Positions 26,898-37,232 of a stretch of DNA of 64,000 nt are shown here, in pieces (position 1 is the stretch's first letter; every line of letters starts with the position of its first letter). The notes under the pieces were generated by a model that was given only the letters and a program-made list of their open reading frames with translations, searched no databases and was not told where the DNA came from. The translations under genes were made by a program, and so were the position numbers. Origin of the DNA: Poindextera sp036494815 (GTDB lineage: Bacteria; Pseudomonadota; Alphaproteobacteria; Caulobacterales; Caulobacteraceae); NCBI GenBank assembly GCA_036494815.1, contig DASXNV010000023.1:70873-134872 (forward strand), in the 5' to 3' direction.

Positions 26898-27287
26898 ATG
26901 GTCCCTTCCAGATCGCGAACAGTGCTCGGCCTCGCCGGCCTCCTAGGCCTGACCGCCGTGGCGGCCGGAGCCTTCGGCGCCCACGGGGTCGCCGACCCTA
27001 GGGCCAAGGCCTGGCTTCAGACAGGCGGCGAATACGGCATGATCCATGCCCTGGCCGCGATCGCGGCGGTTGGCCTGGCCTATCTGGGCGCCCGCAGGGC
27101 CTTGGCGGCGGCCTGGTGCTTCCTCGCCGGCGCCACGATCTTTTCCGGCTCGCTCTATCTGATCGCCCTGACGAGGGTACTGAAATTTGGCGCCGTCACG
27201 CCCATCGGCGGGCTGCTGCTGGTGGCCGGCTGGGCGCTGCTCACCTGGGCGGGGTTCACGTTGAAAGGCCGCGACGGCCGGGCTTAG
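26898..27287 (+). CDS. DUF423 family membrane protein
   Basis: A 129-residue protein with four membrane helices. The sequence AAGAFGAHG in the first helix region, the TGGEYGMIHALA segment and the FSGSLYLIALT segment are the hallmarks of DUF423 (YgdD-like) proteins, whose function is unknown. The ATG at 26898 gives the normal family length. Its stop overlaps the stop region of the convergent efflux transporter gene by four bases. Confidence 0.88.
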   Translation: MVPSRSRTVLGLAGLLGLTAVAAGAFGAHGVADPRAKAWLQTGGEYGMIHALAAIAAVGLAYLGARRALAAAWCFLAGATIFSGSLYLIALTRVLKFGAVTPIGGLLLVAGWALLTWAGFTLKGRDGRA

Positions 27288-28525
27288 GCGGCCGTTCGCT
27301 TAGGCTGAGCCACGACATAAAGCGCGGCGGTCGAGGCGATCATGCAGCCCAGGATAACTGCGGACAGGGGAGCCGGCCCATTGTCGTGCGACAGGGCGAT
27401 CAGTCCCGACACCAGGGCGCCGACCCCGAACTGGAAGCCGCCGATCAGGGCCGAAGCGGACCCGACCCGCAGGGGATCCAGGCTCAAGCCGGCGGCCATG
27501 GTGTTGGGGCCAATGAAGCCGAAGGTGCCGAAGACAAAAAACAGCGGAATCAGGACACCCCACATGCCGCCGATCCCAGTGACCGCACCGATCAACATCG
27601 CGAGGGCGAAGACCAGCGACAGCGGCCGAAAGCGCATGAGAATGCGTTCAGGCGTGTCGCGGCGCAGGAGGTGGGCGTTGACCTGGCTCATGGCGATCAT
27701 CGAGGCGGCGTTGGCGCCGAAGATCCACACGAAGCGTCCGGCCGAGACGCCATATTGGCCCATGATCAGCCCCGGCGCGGCCGAAACATAGGCGAAGAGC
27801 GCCGCGCTGTTGAAGGCGCCGGACAAAGTGTAGCCAACCAGGCGCTTTTGGCGGACCAGGGCAAGATAGCCGCGTAAGGGATGCTCCCCCCGCGCCTGGG
27901 CTTCGGTCTCGGGCGAGCGGGTCTCGCGCAGTCCGAAGAATGTAACCAATCCCATCAACAGTCCAAAGCCGAACAGCACCCCGAACACCGCCCGCCAGCT
28001 GGCCACGGTCAAAAGGGCGGCGCCGAAGAAGGGCGCGACAATCGGAGCGAGTCCCATGACCAACATCAACAGCGACAGGGCTCGGGCGGAATCGCGGGCG
28101 TTGTATCGGTCGCGAACGGCGGCGCGAGCAATCACCGGCCCGGCGCAGGCGCCCAGGGCCTGGACGAAACGGGCCGCCATCAACAACGGGATCGACGACG
28201 CCGCGGCGCAGGCGGCGGAGGCTATGACATAGAGGCATATGCCGAACAGCAAGGGCGGCCGGCGCCCCCACCGATCGGACGCCGGGCCATAGAAGAACTG
28301 GCCGATGGCCAATCCCGCCAGGAACGCAGACAGGGTCAGCTGGGCGTCGGCCACCGTGCCACCGAACTCACGCCCGATCGCCGGCAGGCTGGGCAGGTAC
28401 ATATCGATGGACATGGGCGCAAAGCCGGTCAGAGCGCCCAGCATCAGCACCAGGCTCCAGGCCACCTTCGCCGGCGGCGCGGGCCTGGTCTGGAGGGGCG
28501 AGGAGATGTCGGAAGAGTCGGGCAC
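27284..28525 (-). CDS. Bcr/CflA-type multidrug efflux MFS transporter
   Basis: A 413-residue, 12-helix proton-driven drug exporter. The N-terminal LTGFAPMSIDMYLPSLPAIGREFGG is the signature of the Bcr/CflA family (bicyclomycin/chloramphenicol efflux), with the acidic membrane residue in SIDMYLPS, followed by GQFFYGPASDRWGRRPPLLFG and the helix-5 segment AGPVIARAAVRDRY. It extrudes hydrophobic antibiotics; the actual substrate cannot be told. No regulator is adjacent. Confidence 0.92.
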   Translation of the reverse strand: MPDSSDISSPLQTRPAPPAKVAWSLVLMLGALTGFAPMSIDMYLPSLPAIGREFGGTVADAQLTLSAFLAGLAIGQFFYGPASDRWGRRPPLLFGICLYVIASAACAAASSIPLLMAARFVQALGACAGPVIARAAVRDRYNARDSARALSLLMLVMGLAPIVAPFFGAALLTVASWRAVFGVLFGFGLLMGLVTFFGLRETRSPETEAQARGEHPLRGYLALVRQKRLVGYTLSGAFNSAALFAYVSAAPGLIMGQYGVSAGRFVWIFGANAASMIAMSQVNAHLLRRDTPERILMRFRPLSLVFALAMLIGAVTGIGGMWGVLIPLFFVFGTFGFIGPNTMAAGLSLDPLRVGSASALIGGFQFGVGALVSGLIALSHDNGPAPLSAVILGCMIASTAALYVVAQPKRTAA

Positions 28526-28659
28526 GGCGGACCTTGAATTTCGCCTGCCTTAGTAGCCGCTTTGCGACGCGGCGGAACCCTCCCCGCGCTCTTGCCGCCA
28601 CATATGGGAGAAGGCACGGTGCGCGCCTACCGAGAAAGACAAGCCTAGAGGGACACGCC

Positions 28660-29664
28660 GTGACCGATATCCTCGCCCGCCAAATGCCGCCGGTGCAATA
28701 TGCCGACACCAACGGCGTCCGCCTGGCCTATTACGAGGTCGGACCGCGCCAGGGCGTGCCGATTATTTTCTGCCACGGCTTTCCCGAATTGGCCTTTTCC
28801 TGGCGTCACCAATTGCGCGCCTGCGAAGCCGCTGGGCGCTGGGCCATCGCCCTGGACCAGCGCGGCTATGGCCTGACCCGGGGGCCGGACTCGGTGGAAG
28901 CCTACGACATCGAGCACCTGACCGGCGACCTCATCGGCCTGATGGACCATCTGGGCGTGGAAAAGGCGGTGCTGTGCGGCCACGACTGGGGCGGCATCGT
29001 GGTGTGGCAGGCGCCGCTGCGCTATCCGGACCGCATCGCCGGCGTGATCGGCCTCAACACGCCCTTCATTCCCCGCGCCCCGATCGATCCCATCGCCATC
29101 ATGCGCCACCGCATGGGGGACGAGATGTATATCGTCCATTTCCAAAAGCCCGGCGAGGCCGACGCGGTGCTGGACGCCAATGTGCGCAAGGCCATGGACT
29201 TCTTCATGCGCCGTCCTGCTGGCGGAGAGGCGCCGCCCTCGGCGGGCCTGGCCAGCGAGCGCAAGCCCGGCGACGAGTCCGTGTTTCCCCTGGTGAAGAT
29301 GGTCCAGGCCTATGACCCCGCCGCCGATCCGCGCCAATTCTTCCTGAGTGACGACGAGTTCGAGGCCTTTGTGGAAACCTTTGAGCGCACCGGCTTCACC
29401 GGCGGCATCAACTGGTATCGCAACTTCACCCGCAACTGGGAGCGCTCGGCGGGCATCGAAGAAAAGGTCAAGGTGGCGTCGCTGATGATCATGGCCGAGA
29501 AGGACGCGGTGCTGCCGCCCTCCGCCGCAGACGGCATGGAGGCCTATGTGCCTGACCTGGAACGGGTCCTGATCAAGGATTCCGGCCACTGGACGCAGCA
29601 GGAACAGCCCGATGCGGTGAACGCCGCCATCCTGGGCTGGATGGATCGCCACTTTCCGACGTAG
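28660..29664 (+). CDS. Alpha/beta hydrolase, epoxide hydrolase-like
   Basis: A 334-residue alpha/beta hydrolase. It has CHGFPELAFSWRHQ (oxyanion hole HGFP), DQRGYG, the nucleophile elbow GHDWGG with Asp as nucleophile, and the C-terminal DSGHWTQQEQP with the catalytic His. An Asp nucleophile with HGFP points to epoxide hydrolases (opening epoxides to diols) rather than esterases. The GTG at 28660 is preceded by GAGGGA at 7 bases and gives the family N-terminus; the frame opens earlier at 28534. The next hydrolase gene follows after 1 base. Confidence 0.88.
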   Translation: MTDILARQMPPVQYADTNGVRLAYYEVGPRQGVPIIFCHGFPELAFSWRHQLRACEAAGRWAIALDQRGYGLTRGPDSVEAYDIEHLTGDLIGLMDHLGVEKAVLCGHDWGGIVVWQAPLRYPDRIAGVIGLNTPFIPRAPIDPIAIMRHRMGDEMYIVHFQKPGEADAVLDANVRKAMDFFMRRPAGGEAPPSAGLASERKPGDESVFPLVKMVQAYDPAADPRQFFLSDDEFEAFVETFERTGFTGGINWYRNFTRNWERSAGIEEKVKVASLMIMAEKDAVLPPSAADGMEAYVPDLERVLIKDSGHWTQQEQPDAVNAAILGWMDRHFPT

Positions 29665-29665
29665 A

Positions 29666-30670
29666 GTGAAGGTGATGGAACGCTCCGCACCCCCCGCCTC
29701 CCCCGCCGTCGCCCACGCCGCCAGGCGCTCGCTCTATCCGGACAACGAGCCCCACGCCTCGGGCTGGCTGCCGGTCACTGGCGGCCACGAAATCTATTAC
29801 GAGGAATGCGGCAAGAAGAACGGCAAGCCGGCGGTGATCCTGCACGGCGGTCCGGGTGGGGCCATCAACCCGACCATGCGCCGGTTCTACGATCCATCCC
29901 GCTGGCGGATGATGCTGTTCGATCAGCGCGGCTGCGGCAAGTCGCGGCCTAACGCCTCGCTGGACGACAACACCACCTGGGCCCTGATCGAGGATATCGA
30001 GCGCCTGCGGGTGCAGATGGGCGTGGAGAAATGGAGCGTGTTCGGCGGCTCCTGGGGCTCCACCCTAGCCCTGGCCTACGCCATCACCCACCCCGAGCGG
30101 GTGGAGAGCCTGATCCTGCGTGGGGTGTTCCTGCTGACACAGCGCGAGCTGCGCTGGTTCTATCAGGACGGCGCCTCCATGCTGTTCCCTGACGCCTGGG
30201 CGCGGTTCGTCGAGCCGATCCCCGCGGAGGAGCGCCATGACCTGATGGGCGCCTATCACCGCCGCCTGACCCACGAGGACCGCCGGGTCCAGGCCCGCGC
30301 CGCAGCCGCCTGGAGCCAGTGGGAAGGCGACACCATCTCCATTCGCGGTCCCGAGGCCCGGCCGGCCAAATTCAACGAGGTCGACTTCGCCGTCGCCTTC
30401 GCCCGCATCGAATGCCACTATTTCGCCAACCGCGGCTTCTTCACCGAAGACGGCTGGATCCTAAACAATATCGACCGGATCAAGGACATCCCCGGCTGGA
30501 TCGTCCAGGGCCGCTTTGATGTGGTCACCCCGCTGGAATCCGCCTGGGCGCTGAAGCAGGCCTGGCCGAAAGCCCAATTCGAAATCGTCTGGGACGCCGG
30601 CCACGCCTCCACCGAGCCAGGCATCATCGACGGACTGGTGCGGGCGACGGATCGGGCGTTTTCGCTGTAG
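29666..30670 (+). CDS. pip: Proline iminopeptidase
   Basis: A 334-residue cytosolic serine peptidase (family S33) that frees N-terminal proline from peptides. HGGPGG (oxyanion hole), DQRGCGKS, the nucleophile elbow GGSWGS, the Asp in QGRFDVVTP and the His in DAGHAS complete the triad, and ECHYFANRGF is typical of the family. Starts at GTG 29666 or ATG 29675 are both possible; GAAGG lies close before the latter. It is one base downstream of the epoxide-hydrolase-like gene, forming a pair, and ends 6 bases from the convergent acetyltransferase. Confidence 0.92.
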   Translation: MKVMERSAPPASPAVAHAARRSLYPDNEPHASGWLPVTGGHEIYYEECGKKNGKPAVILHGGPGGAINPTMRRFYDPSRWRMMLFDQRGCGKSRPNASLDDNTTWALIEDIERLRVQMGVEKWSVFGGSWGSTLALAYAITHPERVESLILRGVFLLTQRELRWFYQDGASMLFPDAWARFVEPIPAEERHDLMGAYHRRLTHEDRRVQARAAAAWSQWEGDTISIRGPEARPAKFNEVDFAVAFARIECHYFANRGFFTEDGWILNNIDRIKDIPGWIVQGRFDVVTPLESAWALKQAWPKAQFEIVWDAGHASTEPGIIDGLVRATDRAFSL

Positions 30671-30676
30671 GCGCCG

Positions 30677-31189
30677 CTATCCCGGCTCGCCCAAAAACCG
30701 AACCATCAGGATATCGTCCGAATAACCGTTCGGACCCTTCAGCGCTTTTGGCTCATGGCCATAGGCGATGAAGCCCAGCCGCTCATAGAGGCCGAGAGCG
30801 GCGGCGTTGCCGTGGGAGACGATCAGGCGAACCTGTTCCACCTCTTCGGCCGCATGATCCAGTACGGCCTGCACCAGGCCCGCGCCCACCCGGTAGCGAC
30901 GCGCGTCGGGGGCGACGTACATGCCCCACAGCAGGCCCTTATGCTGCTCCTTGGGGCTGGTTTCGCGCAGATATCCGGCCATGCCAACGATCCGCCCGTC
31001 CACAAAGGCGCCGAAGACGGCGAATTCGATCACCCGTTGCTTGAAATGCTCGGGCGAGCGGGCGACCTCGGCTTCGTAGGTCGAGGAGAACACGTCCGGC
31101 GCTTCTTTCAGGCCGGCCAGGCGAATGGTGCGGTAGGCCTCGGCGTCATCGGCGGTGAGGCGGCGGATAACCACCTTCGGCGGCGTCAA
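30677..31189 (-). CDS. GNAT family N-acetyltransferase
   Basis: A 170-residue acetyl-CoA-dependent acetyltransferase. VVIRRLTADDAEAYRTIR starts the fold, the acetyl-CoA loop is RRYRVGAGLVQAVLDHA (R-x-x-G-x-G/A type), and LYERLGFIAYG is the typical strand 6-7 region. The start may be TTG at 31189, overlapping the rodA stop as TTGA, or GTG at 31174, which matches the usual N-terminus better. Because it is coupled to rodA it is the last gene of the mre operon, though its substrate is unknown and a link to cell-wall synthesis is only suggested by position. Confidence 0.85.
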   Translation of the reverse strand: MTPPKVVIRRLTADDAEAYRTIRLAGLKEAPDVFSSTYEAEVARSPEHFKQRVIEFAVFGAFVDGRIVGMAGYLRETSPKEQHKGLLWGMYVAPDARRYRVGAGLVQAVLDHAAEEVEQVRLIVSHGNAAALGLYERLGFIAYGHEPKALKGPNGYSDDILMVRFLGEPG

Positions 31190-32340
31190 AGCACGGCGCC
31201 CGAGCCGCTGGTGACCTCGCTGTAGCGGTGGACCCGCACCGCCTGCACCAGGCCGAAGCCGACCATCACCGTCAGCATCACCGTGCCGCCATAGGACAGG
31301 AGGGGCATGGGCACGCCCACCACGGGGGCCAGGCCCATGACCATGGCCCCATTGATCAGCACATAGAGGGCGAAGGTCGCCGTCACGCCCGCCGCGCTCA
31401 GCCGGCCGAAATGGCTGTGCGAGATGGAGGCGATGCGGATGGCGATGACCACCGCCGCGCCATAGAGCAACAGCATGGAGATGCAGCCCACCAGGCCAAA
31501 CTCCTCGGCCAGGGTGGCGAAGATGAAGTCGGTCTGCTTCTCGGGCAGGAAGTTGAGCTGGCTCTGCGACCCCAGGCCATAGCCCTTGCCCAAGATGCCG
31601 CCGGAGCCGAGAGCGATCTTGGCCTGCAGGATGTGATAGCCGGAGCCGGACGGGTCGTTTTCCGGGTGCAGGAAGGTCAGAATACGGTCGCGCTGGTAGG
31701 GCTTCATCACAAAGCGGACGAACACCGGCACTACAGCGACCAAGCCCAGGCCGCCCGCCGCCATCAGCCGCCAGCTGAGCCCCGCCAGAGCCACCACCGA
31801 CCCGCCGGTGGCCACCAACAGGATGGCGGTTCCCAGGTCGGGCTGCTTGGCGACCAGCAGGGCCGGCGCGGCGATCATCCCCGCCGGGATCAACAACCAC
31901 CAGGACAGGCGCGCATTGTTGGCCGAAAGCCCGTGGTAGAACCGGGCCAGGGCCAGGACCAGGCCGATCTTCATGATCTCCGACGGCTGGATCTGCAACG
32001 GCCCCAGTTGCAGCCAGCGGGTGGCGCCCAGGGAGGAGTGGCCGACGAACATCACGGCCACCAGCAGCAGAAAGCCTACGGCATAGACCGGATAGGCGGC
32101 GATGAACCAGACCCGCAGATCCACCAGGGCCAGGCCCAGCATCAACACAAGGCACAGGCCAAAGCGGATCAGGTGCTTGGCCGCCCAGGGCTCCCAGGCG
32201 CTGCCGGCGATGGAATAGAGCATCAGTCCGCCGGCGCCCGCGATCAGGCAGAGCAACGCGGTCAAGGTCCAGTCGATCTGGCCGAACTTGATGGTCGGGC
32301 GGTCGCGCTCGCCGGGGCGCGTCAGGGCGCTGGAGGTCAT
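31186..32340 (-). CDS. rodA: Rod-shape SEDS peptidoglycan polymerase RodA
   Basis: A 384-residue SEDS protein with about ten membrane helices. It polymerises glycan strands from lipid II with PBP2 in the elongasome. Characteristic pieces are WLQLGPLQIQPSEIMKIGLVLALARFYH, the essential acidic region KQPDLGTAI, EKQTDFIFATLAEEFG, and LLSYGGTVMLTVMVGFGL. It overlaps mrdA by 4 bases (ATGA), so the polymerase and its transpeptidase are made together. Confidence 0.97.
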   Translation of the reverse strand: MTSSALTRPGERDRPTIKFGQIDWTLTALLCLIAGAGGLMLYSIAGSAWEPWAAKHLIRFGLCLVLMLGLALVDLRVWFIAAYPVYAVGFLLLVAVMFVGHSSLGATRWLQLGPLQIQPSEIMKIGLVLALARFYHGLSANNARLSWWLLIPAGMIAAPALLVAKQPDLGTAILLVATGGSVVALAGLSWRLMAAGGLGLVAVVPVFVRFVMKPYQRDRILTFLHPENDPSGSGYHILQAKIALGSGGILGKGYGLGSQSQLNFLPEKQTDFIFATLAEEFGLVGCISMLLLYGAAVVIAIRIASISHSHFGRLSAAGVTATFALYVLINGAMVMGLAPVVGVPMPLLSYGGTVMLTVMVGFGLVQAVRVHRYSEVTSGSGAVL

Positions 32341-34325
32341 TCGGAAACGCCCGCATCGGGGTTGGGGCCGGCCACGCCGGGCAAGGGGCCGCCGGTCGGC
32401 GGCGGCGGCGCGGCGCCTTCGGCGGGGCCGGCAGGCAGTTCTGGCATGGGCATGGGCTTTTCGATCCGCGCGCGGATCTCAGGATCCTTCAGCAACGCCA
32501 CGCGCATGATCTCCCGCGCCTTTGGCGCCGCGGCCTCGGCGCCGAAACCCCCATGCTCGACCAGGACGCTCATGGCGTAGCGCGGGTCGTCATAGGGCGC
32601 GAAGGCGATGAACCAGGCGTGATCCCGCTGCATCCACGCGCCGACCGCGCCGTGAGAACCATGGGAGCCGCCGGCATAGTTGTGGGCCTGGGCGGTGCCG
32701 GTCTTGCCGGCCATCTTGATTGGGCCAAGCCCCAATTGCGCCGCGGCGGCGGCCGTCCCGCCACCCTCGGTGACAGCGGCCATGGCGGAGCGTACGAAGT
32801 CGATATGCTCCTTGGCGAAGGGCAAGTCCGGCGCCTGGGCGCCCGAAGGCTCCGCCACGCCGCCGATGGAATGGATCAGCCGCGGTTGCAGCGCCTTGCT
32901 CCCATTAGCCAGGCGCGAGGCCATGACACAGAGCTGCAGGGCGTTGACGTTCACATAGCCCTGGCCGATGCCCATGCTGGGGGTCTCACCCGGATGCCAG
33001 ACCGGATCGTGCGGGAAGGCCCGGCGCTTATAAGCCGTGTCTGGCACCAAGCCCGCCTTCTGGCCAGAAATGCCGATGTCGTGGATTTCGCCCAAGCCGA
33101 ACTGGCGGGCCGTAGCCGCGATCCGGTCCGGCCCGATGGCCAGCGCGCACTGGTAGAAATAGATGTCGCATGAAGTCGCGATCGCGCCGCGCAGGTCCTG
33201 GGCGCCATGCGCCTTGTCGCAGTGCCACACGCGCCCGCCCCACGGCCAGGACTTGCCGCAGACATGCACGGTCTTGGGATCGTAGCCATTTTCCAGCGCC
33301 GCCAAGGCCACCATGGTCTTGAAGGTGGACCCCGGCGGATAGGTGGCGGTCAGCGCCTTGTTGAAAAGAGGCTTGTGATCGTACTGCATCAAGGCGCTGT
33401 ACTCGGCGCCAGCCAGGCCGGTGACGAAGCGATTGGCGTCGAAGCTCGGCGCCGACATCATGCAGAGAATGTCGCCACTGCGGCAGTCCATCATCACCGC
33501 TGCGCCGGACTCGGCGCCAAACACTTCCAGGGCGCGGTTTTGGATATCGGCGTCCAGGGTCAGATGCACGGTCTTGCCGGGGACCGGCTTGATGTCGCCG
33601 AGGGGATCCTCGCGCACCACCTTGCCCTTGGAATCGACCTCAACCTTCTGGCCGCCAGCCTTGCCGCGCAGATCCAGGTCCAGGGCTTTTTCCACCCCCT
33701 GCTTGCCGATGCGAAAGCCGGGATTAAGCAGCAGAGGGTCGGGATTCGGCCCGGCGGCCTTCAGCACCGTATCGGTGACCTTGGAGACATAGCCGACCAC
33801 ATGGGCGAAGGCCCCGCCGAAGGGATAGGTGCGCGCCTCGCCCATATCGGCCTGCAGGCCGGGCAATTCGGGGGTTCGCACGTTGAGGCGGGCGAACTCG
33901 TCCCAGCTCAGATCCTCGGCCAGCACAACGGGCACAAAGGCTTGGCCATTTTCGATCTCGCGCGACAGCTGGCGCCGCTTGTCCGGAGTGATAGGGATCA
34001 GCTGGGCCGCGGCGTCCAGGGCCGCGTCCACGTCGTCGACCTGGTCCTTGAGCAGCAACAGGCGGAAATTGGGCCGGTTCGAAGCCAGCTCCACCCCATT
34101 GCGGTCCAGGATCAGCCCGCGCGGCGGCGGCACCAGGCGGAAATTGAACTGGTTGTTGATGGCCAGCAGCTTGTAGCGGTTGTTCTCAACGATCTGCAGC
34201 TCGGCCAGGCGCCCCCCCAGAGCAAACAGGCCCGCCGTGACCACCCCGCCCATGATGAAGGCGCGCCTGTGGAACACGCCCTGGCGTTCGTTGACCTCGT
34301 TGAAGAAGATGGAGGGTTCGCTCAT
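32337..34325 (-). CDS. mrdA: Penicillin-binding protein 2 (rod-shape transpeptidase)
   Basis: A 662-residue class B penicillin-binding protein: short cytoplasmic tail, one membrane helix (about residues 22-40), dimerisation/pedestal domain, then the transpeptidase. The active-site motifs are PPGSTFKT with the acylated Ser, SCD (ATSCDIYFY) and KTGTAQ. Its C-terminus is Pro-rich. It cross-links peptidoglycan with RodA. The ATG at 34325 overlaps mreD by 4 bases; the frame continues further upstream inside mreC but the membrane anchor begins here. Confidence 0.97.
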   Translation of the reverse strand: MSEPSIFFNEVNERQGVFHRRAFIMGGVVTAGLFALGGRLAELQIVENNRYKLLAINNQFNFRLVPPPRGLILDRNGVELASNRPNFRLLLLKDQVDDVDAALDAAAQLIPITPDKRRQLSREIENGQAFVPVVLAEDLSWDEFARLNVRTPELPGLQADMGEARTYPFGGAFAHVVGYVSKVTDTVLKAAGPNPDPLLLNPGFRIGKQGVEKALDLDLRGKAGGQKVEVDSKGKVVREDPLGDIKPVPGKTVHLTLDADIQNRALEVFGAESGAAVMMDCRSGDILCMMSAPSFDANRFVTGLAGAEYSALMQYDHKPLFNKALTATYPPGSTFKTMVALAALENGYDPKTVHVCGKSWPWGGRVWHCDKAHGAQDLRGAIATSCDIYFYQCALAIGPDRIAATARQFGLGEIHDIGISGQKAGLVPDTAYKRRAFPHDPVWHPGETPSMGIGQGYVNVNALQLCVMASRLANGSKALQPRLIHSIGGVAEPSGAQAPDLPFAKEHIDFVRSAMAAVTEGGGTAAAAAQLGLGPIKMAGKTGTAQAHNYAGGSHGSHGAVGAWMQRDHAWFIAFAPYDDPRYAMSVLVEHGGFGAEAAAPKAREIMRVALLKDPEIRARIEKPMPMPELPAGPAEGAAPPPPTGGPLPGVAGPNPDAGVSE

Positions 34326-34840
34326 CGAAACCGCACGTCCGCGTCCTCGAACCGCTCGATCAGACCGCGAGCAACGGGATAGAGCAGCGCTGTGGCCAAA
34401 AATTGCCAGAACACGGCCATGGGGCTCGGAAAGGCCAGGGAATCCACCGCGGTCAGCAGGTATCCGACGCCAAAGGCCAGGCCGGTGGCGCCGATATACC
34501 AGGCCAGGCGGGCCAGGTTGCTCTGTCCGCTCATGATGCTTCGGGCGCTGAGCACCACCGCATAGGGCGCCAGCAGCGACACAGCCCACAGGCCGGCCGG
34601 GCCGCCCCAGAACAGGTCCAGGAACAGGCCAATCGCCAGAAGCGCGAACGGGGCCAGGATCGACGGCCGGATCACCGCCCAGGCGAAGGACAGCACCAGC
34701 GGAAACACCGGCTCGGGCAGACGCAGGCCCAGGATCTGGATCGGCACGGCGAACAGGATCGTGGCCCAGATGCAATAGAGCGCCGGCAGGCCCAACCAGC
34801 GCCAAGCCGCGAGCGGGCGGGCGGACTGGATCAGGCTCAT
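34322..34840 (-). CDS. mreD: Rod-shape determining protein MreD
   Basis: A 172-residue inner-membrane protein with about five helices and almost no loops, the usual size for MreD. It helps assemble the elongasome with MreC and RodA. The conserved FALLAIGLFLDLFWGGPAGLWA segment matches the family. Identification rests on this and on its place between mreC (4-base overlap) and mrdA (4-base overlap). Confidence 0.92.
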   Translation of the reverse strand: MSLIQSARPLAAWRWLGLPALYCIWATILFAVPIQILGLRLPEPVFPLVLSFAWAVIRPSILAPFALLAIGLFLDLFWGGPAGLWAVSLLAPYAVVLSARSIMSGQSNLARLAWYIGATGLAFGVGYLLTAVDSLAFPSPMAVFWQFLATALLYPVARGLIERFEDADVRFR

Positions 34841-35964
34841 CGCGGCGGCCCTGATGGCGCTGGCGCCGCGGAGCTTGGAGTCGGCGTTCGGGAAGGCCTG
34901 GCGCGTTTGGCCGGCGCGACTCCCGGCTTGACAGCTGGCTTGGCGGACGCCGGCTTGCTGGGAGCGTTCGACGCAGGCGCTGCTGTCTCAGCGCCGGCCA
35001 CCGCCGGAGCTGGCGCCGCGACCGGCTTAGGCGCGGGATGTTCCAGCTGCTGGATCGCCTCGCTCTGGGCGGGCGGCAGGGGCGGCAGATTACTTTCGCC
35101 CAGCGCCTTCTGGTCGACCAGCTGGTGGAAGTCCTTGAACAGCAGCACGCGGACGAAATCGATGGCGGCGAAGTCCGAGTCGAGCCGCACCCGCCAGTTG
35201 CCATCCAGGCCCATCACAGCCACGCCCACCGGCAGGCCGCGCGGGAACACCCCGCCGTCGCCCGAGGTCAGGATACGGTCGCCGGGCTGCACCGGGTTCT
35301 GGCCGCGCATATAGGCCAGCTTGGGGTTGGGGCCGCCCTCGCCGGTCAGGATGGCCCGGGCGTTGGTGCGGTCGACCAGCACCGGCGTGCGGCTGGCGAT
35401 GTCGGTCAGCAGCAGGATGCGGCTGGCCCCGCGAGAGACTCCGACCACCCGGCCCACGAGGCCATGCTCGCTCATCACCGGATTGCCGATGACCACGCCC
35501 CGCTCCGAGCCGATGTCGGCCAGGCGGGTGTTGGAGAAGGGGCCGCGCGCGTCGATGACGACGTGGCCGGTGACCATGTCTATGGGCGGATCGGTCCTGA
35601 GACTCAGCAGCGCCCTCAGCCGCTCGTTCTCATTGCGCAGGGCGATGGCGGCGTCGCGATAGCGTTCCAGATCCAGGTTCTGCTGGCGCAGCTGCTGGTT
35701 CTGGCTGATGGCGAAGAAATAGCCGCGCACGGCGTCGACCCCGCCGCCGGTCCAGCGCACCGGCGCGGCGATGGCCCCGCCCACGGGCACGGCGACGCTG
35801 TCGACCACGTTCTTGCTGGCGCTATAGGCCTCGGCCTGCAGCGTCTCGCGGCGGTCACCGATCAGGATGGCGGCGGCGATGATCCCCGCAACGATCACGG
35901 CGACGCTCGCCGTCCAGATCAGCGGCGCCTTGATATCGACAAGAGGCCCATCCCTCAGGGACAC
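34837..35964 (-). CDS. mreC: Rod-shape determining protein MreC
   Basis: A 375-residue bitopic protein: cytoplasmic N-terminus, one helix (about 17-33), a periplasmic coiled coil (NQQLRQQNLDLERYRDAAIAL), and the double beta-barrel region with GHVVIDARGPFSNTRLADIGSERGVVIGNPV and LTSGDGGVFPRGLPVG, both family landmarks. The last 95 residues are a Pro/Ala-rich tail, longer than in many MreC proteins but common in alphaproteobacteria. It activates PBP2/RodA. It follows mreB by 49 bases. Confidence 0.96.
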   Translation of the reverse strand: MSLRDGPLVDIKAPLIWTASVAVIVAGIIAAAILIGDRRETLQAEAYSASKNVVDSVAVPVGGAIAAPVRWTGGGVDAVRGYFFAISQNQQLRQQNLDLERYRDAAIALRNENERLRALLSLRTDPPIDMVTGHVVIDARGPFSNTRLADIGSERGVVIGNPVMSEHGLVGRVVGVSRGASRILLLTDIASRTPVLVDRTNARAILTGEGGPNPKLAYMRGQNPVQPGDRILTSGDGGVFPRGLPVGVAVMGLDGNWRVRLDSDFAAIDFVRVLLFKDFHQLVDQKALGESNLPPLPPAQSEAIQQLEHPAPKPVAAPAPAVAGAETAAPASNAPSKPASAKPAVKPGVAPAKRARPSRTPTPSSAAPAPSGPPR

Positions 35965-36013
35965 GCGTTCGCCTCCGGGGGTTAGTGCATGGGCGAGCTC
36001 GCCCAGGCGGCCC

Positions 36014-37057
<1,044 letters not shown>

Positions 37058-37232
37058 GCAGGGCCTTGATACGGATGGATGGTGTCGAAACGGACGACGA
37101 CGCTGAGAGCTAGAGCTTCCCCCTTACCACGCTTTGCGACGCGGCCAGACGATCGCCCCTTCCGACAGACCGCTCCCTGTGCACCGCAAACAATTTGATT
37201 TCAAGGGTCTAAGTGTGCGGCAAGGCGCGCCA

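Noticed and set aside
32337..35204. A 955-residue frame running from mrdA into mreC
   Set aside because: The part upstream of 34325 reads through mreD and mreC in the wrong frame; the membrane anchor of PBP2 starts at 34325.
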